Positions 15,838 to 24,711 of a stretch of 34,745 bases of DNA are shown piece by piece. Position 1 is the stretch's first letter. Each line of letters opens with the position of its first letter. The stretch spans positions 1 to 34,745 of the forward strand of contig NZ_WJSQ01000007.1 in NCBI RefSeq assembly GCF_009720245.1, in the 5' to 3' direction. This DNA is from Sphingomonas segetis (lineage in GTDB: Bacteria > Pseudomonadota > Alphaproteobacteria > Sphingomonadales > Sphingomonadaceae). Below the pieces are notes generated by a model, which ran no database searches, had not been told where the DNA came from, and saw nothing but the letters and a program-made list of their open reading frames with translations. The position numbers were made by a program, and so were the translations under genes.

Positions 15838-16551
15838 ATGCACTCCTCCGACATCCGCAACATCGTCATCCTCACCGGCGCCGGTGTGTCGGCGGAGAGC
15901 GGGCTGGCGACTTTTCGGGGGCCGGACGGCTTGTGGGAGGGGCACCGCGTAGAAGATGTGGCGACCCCTGAGGCGTTTCTACGCGATCCGGCGCTGGTCC
16001 ATGCCTTCTACGATGCGCGGCGGGCCACGCTTGGAATGGTCGAGCCCAACGCCGCCCACCGCGCTCTCGCCCGGCTCGACGCCGAATGGGCCGGCGAACT
16101 GCTGCTCGTGACACAGAATGTCGACGACCTGCACGAGCGTGCCGGATCGAATCGGCTGCTGCACATGCACGGCGAACTGGCGAAGGGATGGTGTCTTGGA
16201 TGCGACGAGCGGTTCGGCTGGACCGGAGCGATGGGCGAGGCGGCCGAATGCCCGAGCTGCGGCACCAGCGGAACGGTCCGCCCGGACATCGTGTGGTTTG
16301 GCGAGATGCCGTATGAGATGGACCGGATCGAGGAGGCGCTGCAGCGCTGCGACCTGTTCGTCTCGATCGGCACGTCAGGCGCGGTGTATCCCGCTGCGGG
16401 CTTCGTCCAGACCGCGCGCTATTGCGGAGCGCGGACGCTCGAGATGAACCTAGAGCCGAGCCTCGGCAGCTACATGTTCGACGAAAGCCGCACCGGGCGA
16501 GCAGGCGAGCTGGTGCCCCAGTGGGTCGATCAGGTGTTGCGCGCCGGCTAG
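15838..16551 (+). CDS. cobB: NAD-dependent protein deacylase, sirtuin class III
   Basis: Sir2-family enzyme that removes acyl groups from lysines using NAD, 237 residues from the ATG at 15838. 'LTGAGVSAESGLATFRG' is the NAD-binding loop, 'TQNVDDLHERAG' and 'HMHGEL' follow with catalytic His111, and four cysteines (119, 122, 138, 141) form the zinc site. 'FYDARR' gives a Tyr58-x-x-Arg61 pair, the mark of class III sirtuins (SIRT5, CobB) that prefer succinyl/malonyl-lysine. The stop TAG shares a CTAG with the stop of era on the other strand. Confidence 0.93.
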   Translation: MHSSDIRNIVILTGAGVSAESGLATFRGPDGLWEGHRVEDVATPEAFLRDPALVHAFYDARRATLGMVEPNAAHRALARLDAEWAGELLLVTQNVDDLHERAGSNRLLHMHGELAKGWCLGCDERFGWTGAMGEAAECPSCGTSGTVRPDIVWFGEMPYEMDRIEEALQRCDLFVSIGTSGAVYPAAGFVQTARYCGARTLEMNLEPSLGSYMFDESRTGRAGELVPQWVDQVLRAG

Positions 16552-17450
16552 TCCGCCCACTCGAGCCCAATTTCGCGGTAGAGGCTGCGATCCTCGCCCC
16601 ACTTCGGGTTGACCTTGACGTGAAGGAACAGGTGCACCGGCCGGCCGAGGTGCCGGGCGATCTCCGCGCGCGCCGCGGCGCCGATCGCCTTCAGGCGCGC
16701 GCCGCCCTTGCCGATCACGATCGCTTTTTGGCTATCGCGCTCGACCAGCACCTGCTGGCGGATTTCGGTCGAGCCATCGGGGCGGTCGGTCCAGGTCTCG
16801 GTCTCGATCGCCGCCGCATAGGGCAACTCCTGGTACAGCTGGTTGACTATCTGCTCGCGCGTCAGCTCGGCGGCGATCATTCGGTCGGTCGCGTCGGAGA
16901 CCTCGTCCTCGGGGTAGAGCCACGGTCCCGCAGGCATCGCGTGGGCGAGCGCCGACTTTACGTCGTTGACGCCGTCGCCCTGAACGGCGCTGATCATGAA
17001 GACCTTCTCGGGATTCAACCGGGCCGTGACGTCGGTCGCCAGGCCGAGCAGCGCGGCCTTGTTCACCAGGTCGATCTTGTTGAACACGAGGAACAAGGGA
17101 TGCTTGCGCTCGCCAAGCGAGCCGATGATGCGCTCCGCTTGAGCGTTGAGGCCGGTGGCCGAGTCTATCACGAACAGGGTGAGGTCGGCGTCCTGTGCGC
17201 CGGTCCAGGCGGCCGCGACCATCGCCCGGTCGAGCCGCCGGCGCGGCTCGAAGATGCCCGGCGTGTCGACCAGCAGGATCTGCGTGTGACCCTCGATCGC
17301 GATGCCCATCAGCCGCGCGCGCGTTGTCTGCGCCTTGGGGCTGACGATCGCGACCTTCTGGCCGACCAGGGCGTTGACCAGCGTCGACTTGCCCGCGTTG
17401 GGCGCGCCGATGACCGCGACAAACCCGGCCCGCGTGTCCTTATCGCTCAT
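16548..17450 (-). CDS. era: GTPase Era
   Basis: Essential GTPase that binds 16S rRNA 3' ends during 30S maturation, 300 residues from the ATG at 17450. 'GAPNAGKSTLVN' (G1), 'DTPGIF' (G3) and 'NKIDLV' (G4) form the GTPase domain. The C-terminal KH domain includes 'IVIGKGGARLKAIG'. A longer frame up to 17615 would overlap rnc heavily and lacks homology. The start overlaps the rnc stop (ATGA), the usual alphaproteobacterial lepB-rnc-era order. Confidence 0.97.
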   Translation of the reverse strand: MSDKDTRAGFVAVIGAPNAGKSTLVNALVGQKVAIVSPKAQTTRARLMGIAIEGHTQILLVDTPGIFEPRRRLDRAMVAAAWTGAQDADLTLFVIDSATGLNAQAERIIGSLGERKHPLFLVFNKIDLVNKAALLGLATDVTARLNPEKVFMISAVQGDGVNDVKSALAHAMPAGPWLYPEDEVSDATDRMIAAELTREQIVNQLYQELPYAAAIETETWTDRPDGSTEIRQQVLVERDSQKAIVIGKGGARLKAIGAAARAEIARHLGRPVHLFLHVKVNPKWGEDRSLYREIGLEWAD

Positions 17451-18112
17451 TGCAGCTGCTTCAACAGTGCCTCGGCCGCTTCGGTTTCGGCTTCCTGCTT
17501 GCTGGTTCCCTCGGCGGTCGCTTCGCCGAGACCGGGCACCGACACGCGGACGGTGAATTTGGGGTGGTGATGGGCGCCGGTCCGGCCGACCACTTCGTAC
17601 ACCGGCGGCTTGCATTCGCGCTCGGCGGCGAGTTCCTGCAGCGCGGACTTAGGATGCTTGGGGGCTTTTCGCTGCTCGGCGAGGTGGGAACCCCAGATGC
17701 GGCCAACGAACTGCACCGCAGCGTCGGTTCCGCCGTCAATCACGAGCGCGCCGATCAGCGCTTCGACCACGTCTCCGACGACATTTTCGCTCTGATTCGC
17801 GCCGTCGTCTCGTGCCTGCTTGCCGAGGCGCACCAGCGACGGGATGCCAAGCTCGCGCCCGATTTCCGCGCAGGTTTCGCGCGCGACGAGCACATTGTAG
17901 CGCCGCGAGAGATAGCCTTCGGGCTCCTTGGGATAGCGGTCGTACAGCGCCTGGGCGATGGCGTGTCCGAGCACGCGGTCGCCGAGGAACTCCAGCCGCT
18001 CGTAATTGTCGGTCCCGACGCTCGCGTGGGTCAGCGCAAGCTCGAACAGTCGCAGATCCTTCGGCTGGTGCCCGAGCTTTTCGCGAACGAACTTGGCGAC
18101 GTCAGCTTTCAC
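17447..18112 (-). CDS. rnc: Ribonuclease III
   Basis: Double-strand-specific RNase for rRNA and mRNA processing, 221 residues. The signature 'ERLEFLGDRVLG' carries the metal-binding acidic residues, and the second acidic site is in 'DVVEALIGALVIDGG'. The C-terminal dsRNA-binding domain ends 'GTSKQEAETEAAEALLKQL'. I chose the GTG at 18112 because it overlaps the lepB stop in a GTGA. The frame stays open to an ATG at 18184, but the extra residues are antisense-like and unlike RNase III. Confidence 0.96.
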   Translation of the reverse strand: MKADVAKFVREKLGHQPKDLRLFELALTHASVGTDNYERLEFLGDRVLGHAIAQALYDRYPKEPEGYLSRRYNVLVARETCAEIGRELGIPSLVRLGKQARDDGANQSENVVGDVVEALIGALVIDGGTDAAVQFVGRIWGSHLAEQRKAPKHPKSALQELAAERECKPPVYEVVGRTGAHHHPKFTVRVSVPGLGEATAEGTSKQEAETEAAEALLKQLQ

Positions 18113-18954
18113 TCGGCTTCTCCCGTATAGCCATTGCCGATGCGGCTCGCGCGGAGCGCGGTAAACCAGGTCCACGGCTTCCAATACGATGCGCTCCCGT
18201 CGGTCGACCAGAAGGTGACGAGCGCGCGCCCGATGAGATCGTCCATTGGCACCATGCCGATGCCGCCTTCGGCCGCTGAAAAGCGGCTGTCGAGGCTGTC
18301 GTCGCGGTTGTCACCCATCAGGAACACGCGGCCGGCCGGCACGCGGACAGGGCCGAAATTGTCTGCCGGCCCATGTTCGACCTGGTCGAGCACCGTGTAT
18401 GACGGCCCTCCCGGCAGGCTTTCGAGGTAAGCCGGATAGACGCAAAACGCGCGGCCGGAGCCGGCCGACATCGCCTGTACCGCCGGCGGAACAGCCTGGC
18501 AGGGGCTGTTGGGGGTCACCGGCACCTTGACTGGCGGAAGCTTCTGGCGCGTCACCGGCTTTTCGTTGAGGATGAGCCGGCCGTTGGAAATGGCGACACT
18601 GTCGCCGGGAAGGCCGATAACGCGCTTGATCAGGTCTGCATTTTCGTCCGGGTGGTGGAAAACGACGACGTCGCCGCGCTTCGGCAGATCGGCGAGGATT
18701 CGACCTTCGAATGACGGAAATCGCATCGGGAAGCTGTAGCGCGAATAGCCGTAGGGCCATTTCGCCGCGATCAGATAATCGCCGATGTAGAGCGTCGGAA
18801 GCATCGATCCCGATGGGATATTGAACGGCTGGACGAGGAAGCTCCTCAGCGCCCAGGTCAGGACCACGAGCGTCAGGAAAAACCGGGCGAGGCTCCAGGC
18901 GCTCTCCGGCTTCTTGTCTTCGGCGGGGCGGCTGCGGGAGGAGCGGGCGCGCAT
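18109..18954 (-). CDS. lepB: Signal peptidase I
   Basis: Inner-membrane serine protease that cleaves signal peptides of exported proteins, 281 residues. One membrane helix spans about 22-42. 'IPSGSMLPTL' carries nucleophile Ser50 and 'IKRVIGLPGD' the general base Lys110. 'FLMGDNRDDSLDSRF' is the third conserved box. It is the first gene of the lepB-rnc-era operon and is divergent from pgi, leaving about 70-80 bases for two promoters in which I see no convincing boxes. Confidence 0.97.
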   Translation of the reverse strand: MRARSSRSRPAEDKKPESAWSLARFFLTLVVLTWALRSFLVQPFNIPSGSMLPTLYIGDYLIAAKWPYGYSRYSFPMRFPSFEGRILADLPKRGDVVVFHHPDENADLIKRVIGLPGDSVAISNGRLILNEKPVTRQKLPPVKVPVTPNSPCQAVPPAVQAMSAGSGRAFCVYPAYLESLPGGPSYTVLDQVEHGPADNFGPVRVPAGRVFLMGDNRDDSLDSRFSAAEGGIGMVPMDDLIGRALVTFWSTDGSASYWKPWTWFTALRASRIGNGYTGEAE

Positions 18955-19033
18955 GCCGCCTGCTGTTCGACGAGCGCTCGCGCGAGGTCAAGCCGGGGTG
19001 GCAATTGGCGGTCGCTCCATTATGTGCGCGGCC

Positions 19034-20521
19034 ATGGCAGGACCACAGCAGCCGGGCGGGACGAAGACGCTGAAGCAGCTCTTCCAGGCCGAGCCGGACC
19101 GGCTGAGCCGATTCACGTTCGACATTGCCGGCGCGCACTTCGACTGGTCGAAGACGCATCTCGACGCGGCGCTGCTCGACCAGTTCCTCACACGGGCGGA
19201 ACAGGCCGGATTTGCCGCAGCCCGCGACGCGCTGTTCTCCGGTGACATCGTCAATCCGAGCGAGGGCCGGCCCGCGACCCACGTCGCTGAACGCGGCAGC
19301 GGGGCGCCCGAGGAGGCCGACCTTGCGGCGGCCCGCCGCGCGCGCATGCGCGCACTGGTCGACGCGATCGAGGCCGGGGCGTTCGGTGCGCTCACGGGTA
19401 TCCTCCACATCGGCATCGGCGGATCGGTCCTCGGGCCAGCGCTGCTCGTCGACGCGCTCGGACGCCGGACCTCGAACCTGACCGTGCGTTTCCTGTCCAA
19501 CATCGATGGCGCGGCGTTCGAAGATGCGGTGGAGCCGCTCGACCCTGCGACGACGTTGGTCGTCGCCGCGTCGAAGACCTTCTCGACGCTCGAAACGCTT
19601 GCCAATCTCGACGCTGCGCGCGCGTGGCTTCGCGCAGCTGGCGTGTCGGACCCCGACGGGCAAGTCGTCGCGGTGACGGCGAAGCCGGAAGCCGCGGTCG
19701 CGCAGGGCATCGACGAAAGCCGTATCCTGCAATTCGGAGACGGGGTCGGCGGCCGCTATTCGCTGTGGAGCTCGGTCGGCCTCAGCGCCGCGCTGACGCT
19801 CGGCTGGGACGCATTCGAGACATTGCTTGAAGGCGCCGCGGAGATGGATCGCCACTTCCGCTTCGCCGAGCCACGCGACAATGTGCCTCTGATCGCCGCC
19901 TTCGCCGACCGGCTCTATGGCGAAAGCTTCGGCTGCCAGACCCGCGGCGTCTTCGCTTACGACGAGCGGCTTCGGCTGCTGCCCTTCTACCTCCAGCAGC
20001 TCGAAATGGAATCGAACGGCAAGTCGGTCACCACGGACGGACAGCCGGTCGCGCATCCCACGGCGCCGGTCACGTGGGGCGGCACCGGCACGGACGCGCA
20101 GCATGCCGTGTTTCAGCTGCTCCACCAGGGGACCGTGCTCGTGCCGGTCGAGTTCGTGGCGGTCAGCGACGGCGACGATTCGCAGGACCCGGAACATCAC
20201 CGCCTGCTCCTGCTCAACGCCTTCGCGCAGGGCGCGGCGCTTATGGAGGGGCGCGAGAGCGACGATCCGCAGCGCAGCTATGCCGGCAATCGCCCGAGCG
20301 CAACGATCCTCCTCGACCGTCTCGACCCGCGCTCGCTCGGGGCGGTGATCGCCTTCTACGAGCACAGGACGTTCGCAAACGCGGTGCTGCTCGGCATTAA
20401 CCCGTTCGACCAGTTCGGGGTCGAGCTCGGAAAAGAGATCGCGCGGCAACTGGCCGAAGGCGCCGACGAGGAGCGACTCGACGCCTCGACGCGGGCGCTG
20501 ATGGAAAGGGCGGGGGTCTAG
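19034..20521 (+). CDS. pgi: Glucose-6-phosphate isomerase
   Basis: Interconverts glucose-6-phosphate and fructose-6-phosphate, the GlmS substrate, 495 residues from ATG 19034 (MAGPQQ). An in-frame ATG at 19022 would add four residues. Family blocks are 'HIGIGGSVLGPALL', 'AASKTFSTLET', 'LQQLEMESNGK' (catalytic Glu), 'GGTGTDAQHAVFQLLHQG' (catalytic His) and 'DQFGVELGKEIARQL' (catalytic Lys). Longer readings from 18821 overlap lepB antisense and are rejected. The stop overlaps the gor GTG by one base (TAGTG). Confidence 0.96.
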   Translation: MAGPQQPGGTKTLKQLFQAEPDRLSRFTFDIAGAHFDWSKTHLDAALLDQFLTRAEQAGFAAARDALFSGDIVNPSEGRPATHVAERGSGAPEEADLAAARRARMRALVDAIEAGAFGALTGILHIGIGGSVLGPALLVDALGRRTSNLTVRFLSNIDGAAFEDAVEPLDPATTLVVAASKTFSTLETLANLDAARAWLRAAGVSDPDGQVVAVTAKPEAAVAQGIDESRILQFGDGVGGRYSLWSSVGLSAALTLGWDAFETLLEGAAEMDRHFRFAEPRDNVPLIAAFADRLYGESFGCQTRGVFAYDERLRLLPFYLQQLEMESNGKSVTTDGQPVAHPTAPVTWGGTGTDAQHAVFQLLHQGTVLVPVEFVAVSDGDDSQDPEHHRLLLLNAFAQGAALMEGRESDDPQRSYAGNRPSATILLDRLDPRSLGAVIAFYEHRTFANAVLLGINPFDQFGVELGKEIARQLAEGADEERLDASTRALMERAGV

Positions 20522-21861
20522 TGTCCGATTTCGACCTGTTCGTGATCGGTGCCGGATCGGGCGGCGTGCGCGCGTCGCGGGTGGCCGCGGCGTATGGCGC
20601 GCGGGTCGCGGTGGCCGAGGAGTATAAGGTGGGCGGAACCTGCGTGATCCGCGGCTGCGTGCCCAAGAAACTGCTGGTCTACGGGTCGCATTTCGCCGAG
20701 GACCTCGACGACGCCGCGATGTTCGGCTGGGACGTGCCGGCCAAGACGTTCGACTGGGCCGTGCTACGCGACAATGTGCTGGGCGAAGTGTCGCGGCTCG
20801 AGGGCGCCTACACCGAGACGCTCAAGACCCATAAGGTGACGATCCTCCAAGAGCGCGCGACGCTGACCGGGCCCAATTCCGTCAGGCTCGCGAGCGGCAA
20901 GGAAATCACCGCCGACAAAATCCTCATCGCGACCGGCGCGCGGCCGGTGATGCCGGCGATCGAAGGCATCGAGCATGCGATCAGCTCGAACGAGGTCTTC
21001 CACCTCGAACGCCTGCCGAAGCGGATCGTGATTGCCGGCGGCGGCTATATCGCCAACGAGTTCGCCGGCATCTTCCACCAGTTCGGTTCCCATGTGACGC
21101 TGGTCAATCGCACCGACGTGATGCTGCGCCACTACGACCAGCAGATTGTCGATCGGCTGATCCAGATCTCGCTTCGCAAGAACATCGATTTCAAGTTCCA
21201 CGCGACGATCGACCGCGTCAGCCGCGACGTGAACGGTCGATTGCACATTGCAATGACCGGCTGCGACGACCTCGAGGCCGACGAGCTGCTGTTTGCGACG
21301 GGCCGGCACCCGAACACCGAGGACCTGGGACTGGAGGCTGTGGGCGTCGAAACGGGCGACAACGGCAAGGTGGGGGTCGACGAGGACAACCGTACGTCGG
21401 TGCCGTCGATCTTCGCCGTCGGCGACGTCACCGACCGCGTGCAGCTGACCCCGGTCGCAATCCGCGAAGGGCAGGCGTTCGCCGACACCTTCTTCGGCAA
21501 CAAGCCCTGCCGCGTCGATTATGGGTCCATACCGTCGGCGGTGTTCAGCCATCCGCCGCTCGCGGGCGTCGGCATGACCGAAGGCCAGGCGCGCAACACC
21601 ATAGGGCCGGTAAAAATCTTCACCTCGGACTTCCGGCCGATGAAGAACGTGCTCGCCGGGCGCAACGAGCGCTCGCTCTACAAGATCGTCGTCGACGCGG
21701 AGAGTGAGGTCGTGGTCGGCATCCACATGATCGGGCCCGACGCGCCGGAAATTCTCCAGGCCGCCGCGATCGCGGTCAAGGCGAAGTTGAAGAAGAGCGA
21801 TCTCGACGACACGCTCGCGCTTCATCCGACCATGGCCGAAGAGCTGGTGCTGATGCGGTGA
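20521..21861 (+). CDS. gor: Glutathione-disulfide reductase
   Basis: FAD enzyme that reduces oxidised glutathione with NADPH, 446 residues. 'VIGAGSGGVRASR' binds FAD, and 'GGTCVIRGCVPKK' holds the redox disulfide Cys41/Cys46. 'GGGYIANEFAGIF' is the NADPH-site glycine motif, 'ATGRHPNT' the linker, and the C-terminal 'HPTMAEE' carries the catalytic His435/Glu440 pair. The CxxxxC spacing and HPT..EE ending favour glutathione over lipoamide or mercury substrates. It starts with GTG overlapping the pgi stop, and its own stop overlaps the next GTG (GTGA). Confidence 0.94.
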   Translation: MSDFDLFVIGAGSGGVRASRVAAAYGARVAVAEEYKVGGTCVIRGCVPKKLLVYGSHFAEDLDDAAMFGWDVPAKTFDWAVLRDNVLGEVSRLEGAYTETLKTHKVTILQERATLTGPNSVRLASGKEITADKILIATGARPVMPAIEGIEHAISSNEVFHLERLPKRIVIAGGGYIANEFAGIFHQFGSHVTLVNRTDVMLRHYDQQIVDRLIQISLRKNIDFKFHATIDRVSRDVNGRLHIAMTGCDDLEADELLFATGRHPNTEDLGLEAVGVETGDNGKVGVDEDNRTSVPSIFAVGDVTDRVQLTPVAIREGQAFADTFFGNKPCRVDYGSIPSAVFSHPPLAGVGMTEGQARNTIGPVKIFTSDFRPMKNVLAGRNERSLYKIVVDAESEVVVGIHMIGPDAPEILQAAAIAVKAKLKKSDLDDTLALHPTMAEELVLMR

Positions 21862-23447
21862 GCGTGCAGGACGCAATCATCATCGGCGCGGGCCACAACG
21901 GGCTGACCTGCGCTTATTACCTCGCGCGGCGGGGCCTGAAAGTCACGGTGATCGAGGCTGCCGGGAGCGTCGGCGGTGCGGCAGTGACCGACGAATTCCT
22001 GCCGGGTTTCCGCAACTCTGCGGCGAGCTACACCGTCAGCCTGCTCCAGGCCAAGGTGATCCGCGACATGCAGCTCGAGCGGCACGGGCTGAAGGTCGTG
22101 CTGAGAAAAACCGACAACTTCCTCCCCGGCGACGGCGGCTATCTGCTCGCCGGCCGAAACGGCCTCACGCGCAAGGAGATCGCGCGGCACCACAAGGGCG
22201 ACGCGGAAGCCTACGACCGCTACGTCGCCGAGCTCGAAACGGTGGTGCGGCTGCTCAAGAAATGGCTGCTGCGCGCGCCTCCGAACGTCGGCCACAGGGT
22301 CAGCGCCATCCCCAAGCTGCTCAGCCTCGGCCGCGACATGGCGGGGCTGAGCCTCGCCGAGACGCGGATCGTCCACGATTTCGCGGTGCGCAGCGCGGCC
22401 GACATCCTCGACCGCCATTTCGAGGGCGAGCTCGCCAAGGCGCTGTTCGGCTTCGATGGCGTGGTCGGAAATTTCGCTTCGCCGCAGTCGCCGGGCACCG
22501 CCTACGTGCTGCTCCACCATCTGTTCGGCGAGGCGGCGGGCGTGCCGGGCGCCTGGGGACACGCGATCGGCGGGATGGGCTCGATCACCCAGGCGATGGC
22601 GCGTGCCTGCCGCGAGGCCGGGGTCGACATCCTGCTCAATATGCCGGTCGAGGAAATCATCGTCGCCAATGGCCGCGCGTCGGGCGTGGTCGCCGGCGGC
22701 CGGGCGCACCGGGCCAAGGCCGTCATCGCGGGCGTGAACCCGAAGCTGCTGTTCGACCAACTGGTGCCGCAAGGCGCCGTCGAGTCGGACGTCGCCGCGC
22801 GAATGCACGGCTGGAAGTGCGAGAGCGCGACCTTCCGCATGAACGTCGCCTTGGCGGAGCTTCCGAAGTTCACAGTGCTGCCCAAGAAAGGCAATCATCT
22901 GACCGCCGGCATCATCATGGCGCCGAGCCTCGACTACATGCACCGCGCGTATCTGGATGCGGCGGTGAACGGCTGGGCAAGGCAGCCGATCATCGAGATG
23001 CTGATCCCGTCGACGCTCGACCCGGGCCTTGCGCCCAAGGGCAAGCATGTCGCCAGCTTGTTCTGCCAGCATTTTCGCTACAACCTCGGTCCCGGTCGTA
23101 CCTGGGACGAGGAGCGCGACGCCGCTGCGGACCAGATCATCGCCACCGTCGATGATCACGCGCCGGGCTTCGCGAAATCCGTGCTCGGCCGGCAGATTCA
23201 TTCGCCGCTCGACCTCGAGCGCCGCTTCGGCCTGATCGGGGGCGATATCTTCCACGGCAAGATGAGCCTCGACCAGCTATTCAGCGCTCGGCCGATGATC
23301 GGCGCGGCGGATTACCGCATGCCGCTGAAGGGCTTGTACCTGTGCGGCTCTGGCGCGCACCCGGGCGGTGGAGTCACGGGCGCCCCCGGCCACAACGCCG
23401 CCCACGCGGTGCTCGCAGACCGGCGCTTGTGGAGCCGGCGGCATTGA
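21858..23447 (+). CDS. PYROXD2-like FAD/NAD(P)-dependent oxidoreductase (phytoene desaturase fold)
   Basis: Flavoprotein of 529 residues. The N-terminal '[20 protein letters not shown]' is the dinucleotide-binding fold with a Glu (VIEA) that binds FAD ribose, followed by '[14 protein letters not shown]'. The C-terminal '[24 protein letters not shown]' is the second FAD contact typical of CrtI/PYROXD2-type proteins. It does not sit in a carotenoid cluster, so a carotene desaturase role is unlikely. The human relative is mitochondrial with no settled reaction; substrate unknown. It overlaps gor by 4 bases and the CoA-transferase by 4 bases (TTGA). Confidence 0.88.
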   Translation: MSVQDAIIIGAGHNGLTCAYYLARRGLKVTVIEAAGSVGGAAVTDEFLPGFRNSAASYTVSLLQAKVIRDMQLERHGLKVVLRKTDNFLPGDGGYLLAGRNGLTRKEIARHHKGDAEAYDRYVAELETVVRLLKKWLLRAPPNVGHRVSAIPKLLSLGRDMAGLSLAETRIVHDFAVRSAADILDRHFEGELAKALFGFDGVVGNFASPQSPGTAYVLLHHLFGEAAGVPGAWGHAIGGMGSITQAMARACREAGVDILLNMPVEEIIVANGRASGVVAGGRAHRAKAVIAGVNPKLLFDQLVPQGAVESDVAARMHGWKCESATFRMNVALAELPKFTVLPKKGNHLTAGIIMAPSLDYMHRAYLDAAVNGWARQPIIEMLIPSTLDPGLAPKGKHVASLFCQHFRYNLGPGRTWDEERDAAADQIIATVDDHAPGFAKSVLGRQIHSPLDLERRFGLIGGDIFHGKMSLDQLFSARPMIGAADYRMPLKGLYLCGSGAHPGGGVTGAPGHNAAHAVLADRRLWSRRH

Positions 23448-24643
23448 AGCCGCTCGATGGCATCAAGGTCGTTGATCTCAGCCGCGTCCTGGCGGGCCCC
23501 TGGTGCACGCAATTGCTCGCCGACCTCGGCACGGAGGTGATAAAAATCGAGCGCCCCGGCGCCGGAGACGATACGCGCCATTGGGGTCCGCCGTGGCACG
23601 GCGAAGGCGAGGACCGCGTCGCCGCATATTTCCTCAGCTGCAACCGCGGCAAGAAATCGGCGGCGATCGATTTCTCGCGCGAGGAAGGCGCCGCGCTGGT
23701 GCGCAAGCTTGCCGCAAATGCTGACATTGTCGTCGAAAATTTCCGCGTCGGCGGGCTCGAGAAGTTCGGCCTCGATGCCGTTTCTCTCCGCTCGGCGAAC
23801 CCACGCCTTGTCTACGCTTCCATCACCGGCTTCGGGCAGGACGGCCCCTACGCTGACCGCGCCGGCTACGATTACATTATCCAGGGCATGGGTGGGCTGA
23901 TGAGCATCACCGGCCTGCCCGACGGCATGCCCGGCGGCGGGCCGATGCGCGTGGGCGTTGCGGTGGTCGACCTGTTCACCGGGCTCTACACCTGCGTCGC
24001 GATCCTTTCCGCGCTCTACCGACGGGAAAAGACGGGCGAGGGCACCCACATCGACATGGCGCTGTTCGACACGCAGCTGGCGATGCTCGCGAACCAGGCA
24101 TCCAACGCCTTGGTCTCCGGCAAGGACCCGCCGCGACAGGGCAATACGCACCCCAACATCGTGCCCTATCAGCCGTTCGAAGCCGCGGATCAGCCGATCA
24201 TCGTCGCCATCGGCAACGACCGGCAGTTTGCCCGTCTTGCACGAATCTGCGGTCATCCCGAATGGACCAGCGACGAGCGCTTCACGTCGAACGCGGCCCG
24301 GGTCGCAAATCGGAGTGAAATCGTGCGGCTGGTCAGCGAGGCCATCGCGCACAGGCCCGCGGCCGAGTGGCTCAAGCAGCTCGAGGCCGCCGGCATCCCG
24401 GCCGGGCCGATCAACAGCATCAGCCAGGCACTGGGCGACGTCCAGGCGCAGCACCGGCATATGGTGCGCACGATCACCGGCATGCCGCTGGTCGGCTCGC
24501 CGATGCGGTTCGACGGCGCGCGGGCGGATTCCGACCTGCCGCCACCCTCCCTTGGCGAACACACGTATGAGATCCTGGAGAAGCTCGGACTCGGGGAACC
24601 GGAAATCGCCGCGCTCAAGACCGCCGGCGTCATCGGTGGTTGA
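23444..24643 (+). CDS. CaiB/BaiF family CoA-transferase
   Basis: Class III CoA-transferase or acyl-CoA racemase, 399 residues from a TTG at 23444 that overlaps the upstream stop (TTGA) and gives [15 protein letters not shown], a typical N-terminus. A GTG at 23429 is the alternative. '[16 protein letters not shown]' and '[11 protein letters not shown]' are family blocks, and the nucleophile is the Asp in '[10 protein letters not shown]' (residue 176) that forms the aspartyl-CoA anhydride/thioester. '[12 protein letters not shown]' follows. The donor and acceptor acids cannot be read. It is the last of four overlapping genes starting at pgi. Confidence 0.9.
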   Translation: MKPLDGIKVVDLSRVLAGPWCTQLLADLGTEVIKIERPGAGDDTRHWGPPWHGEGEDRVAAYFLSCNRGKKSAAIDFSREEGAALVRKLAANADIVVENFRVGGLEKFGLDAVSLRSANPRLVYASITGFGQDGPYADRAGYDYIIQGMGGLMSITGLPDGMPGGGPMRVGVAVVDLFTGLYTCVAILSALYRREKTGEGTHIDMALFDTQLAMLANQASNALVSGKDPPRQGNTHPNIVPYQPFEAADQPIIVAIGNDRQFARLARICGHPEWTSDERFTSNAARVANRSEIVRLVSEAIAHRPAAEWLKQLEAAGIPAGPINSISQALGDVQAQHRHMVRTITGMPLVGSPMRFDGARADSDLPPPSLGEHTYEILEKLGLGEPEIAALKTAGVIGG

Positions 24644-24682
24644 ATTCGTGCTAAACGCATGAGCTTGAAGCGGAGCAGCGTT

Positions 24683-24708
24683 CGGCGCAAACAGGCGCCG
24701 GAGGAGGG
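24683..24708 (+). promoter_or_regulatory. Leader hairpin and strong ribosome-binding site of the TIR triplet
   Basis: The stem CGGCGC / GCGCCG (6 pairs, 6-base loop, 24683-24700) directly abuts GGAGGAGGG ahead of the GTG at 24712. The 68-base gap after the CoA-transferase shows no clear promoter, so read-through is possible. The hairpin could affect ribosome access; that is inference. Confidence 0.4.
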
Positions 24709-24711
24709 TCC

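Noticed and set aside
17451-17615. N-terminal extension of Era
   Set aside because: It overlaps the rnc dsRNA-binding domain codons and is not part of the Era family; the ATG at 17450 in an ATGA overlap is standard.
18311-20449. 712-residue open frame antisense to pgi and overlapping lepB in another frame
   Set aside because: It would overlap two certain genes and has the composition of antisense translation.
21858-23447. Phytoene desaturase (carotenoid synthesis)
   Set aside because: Only the FAD fold is shared; there are no other carotenoid genes nearby, and the C-terminal motif fits PYROXD2-like proteins better.
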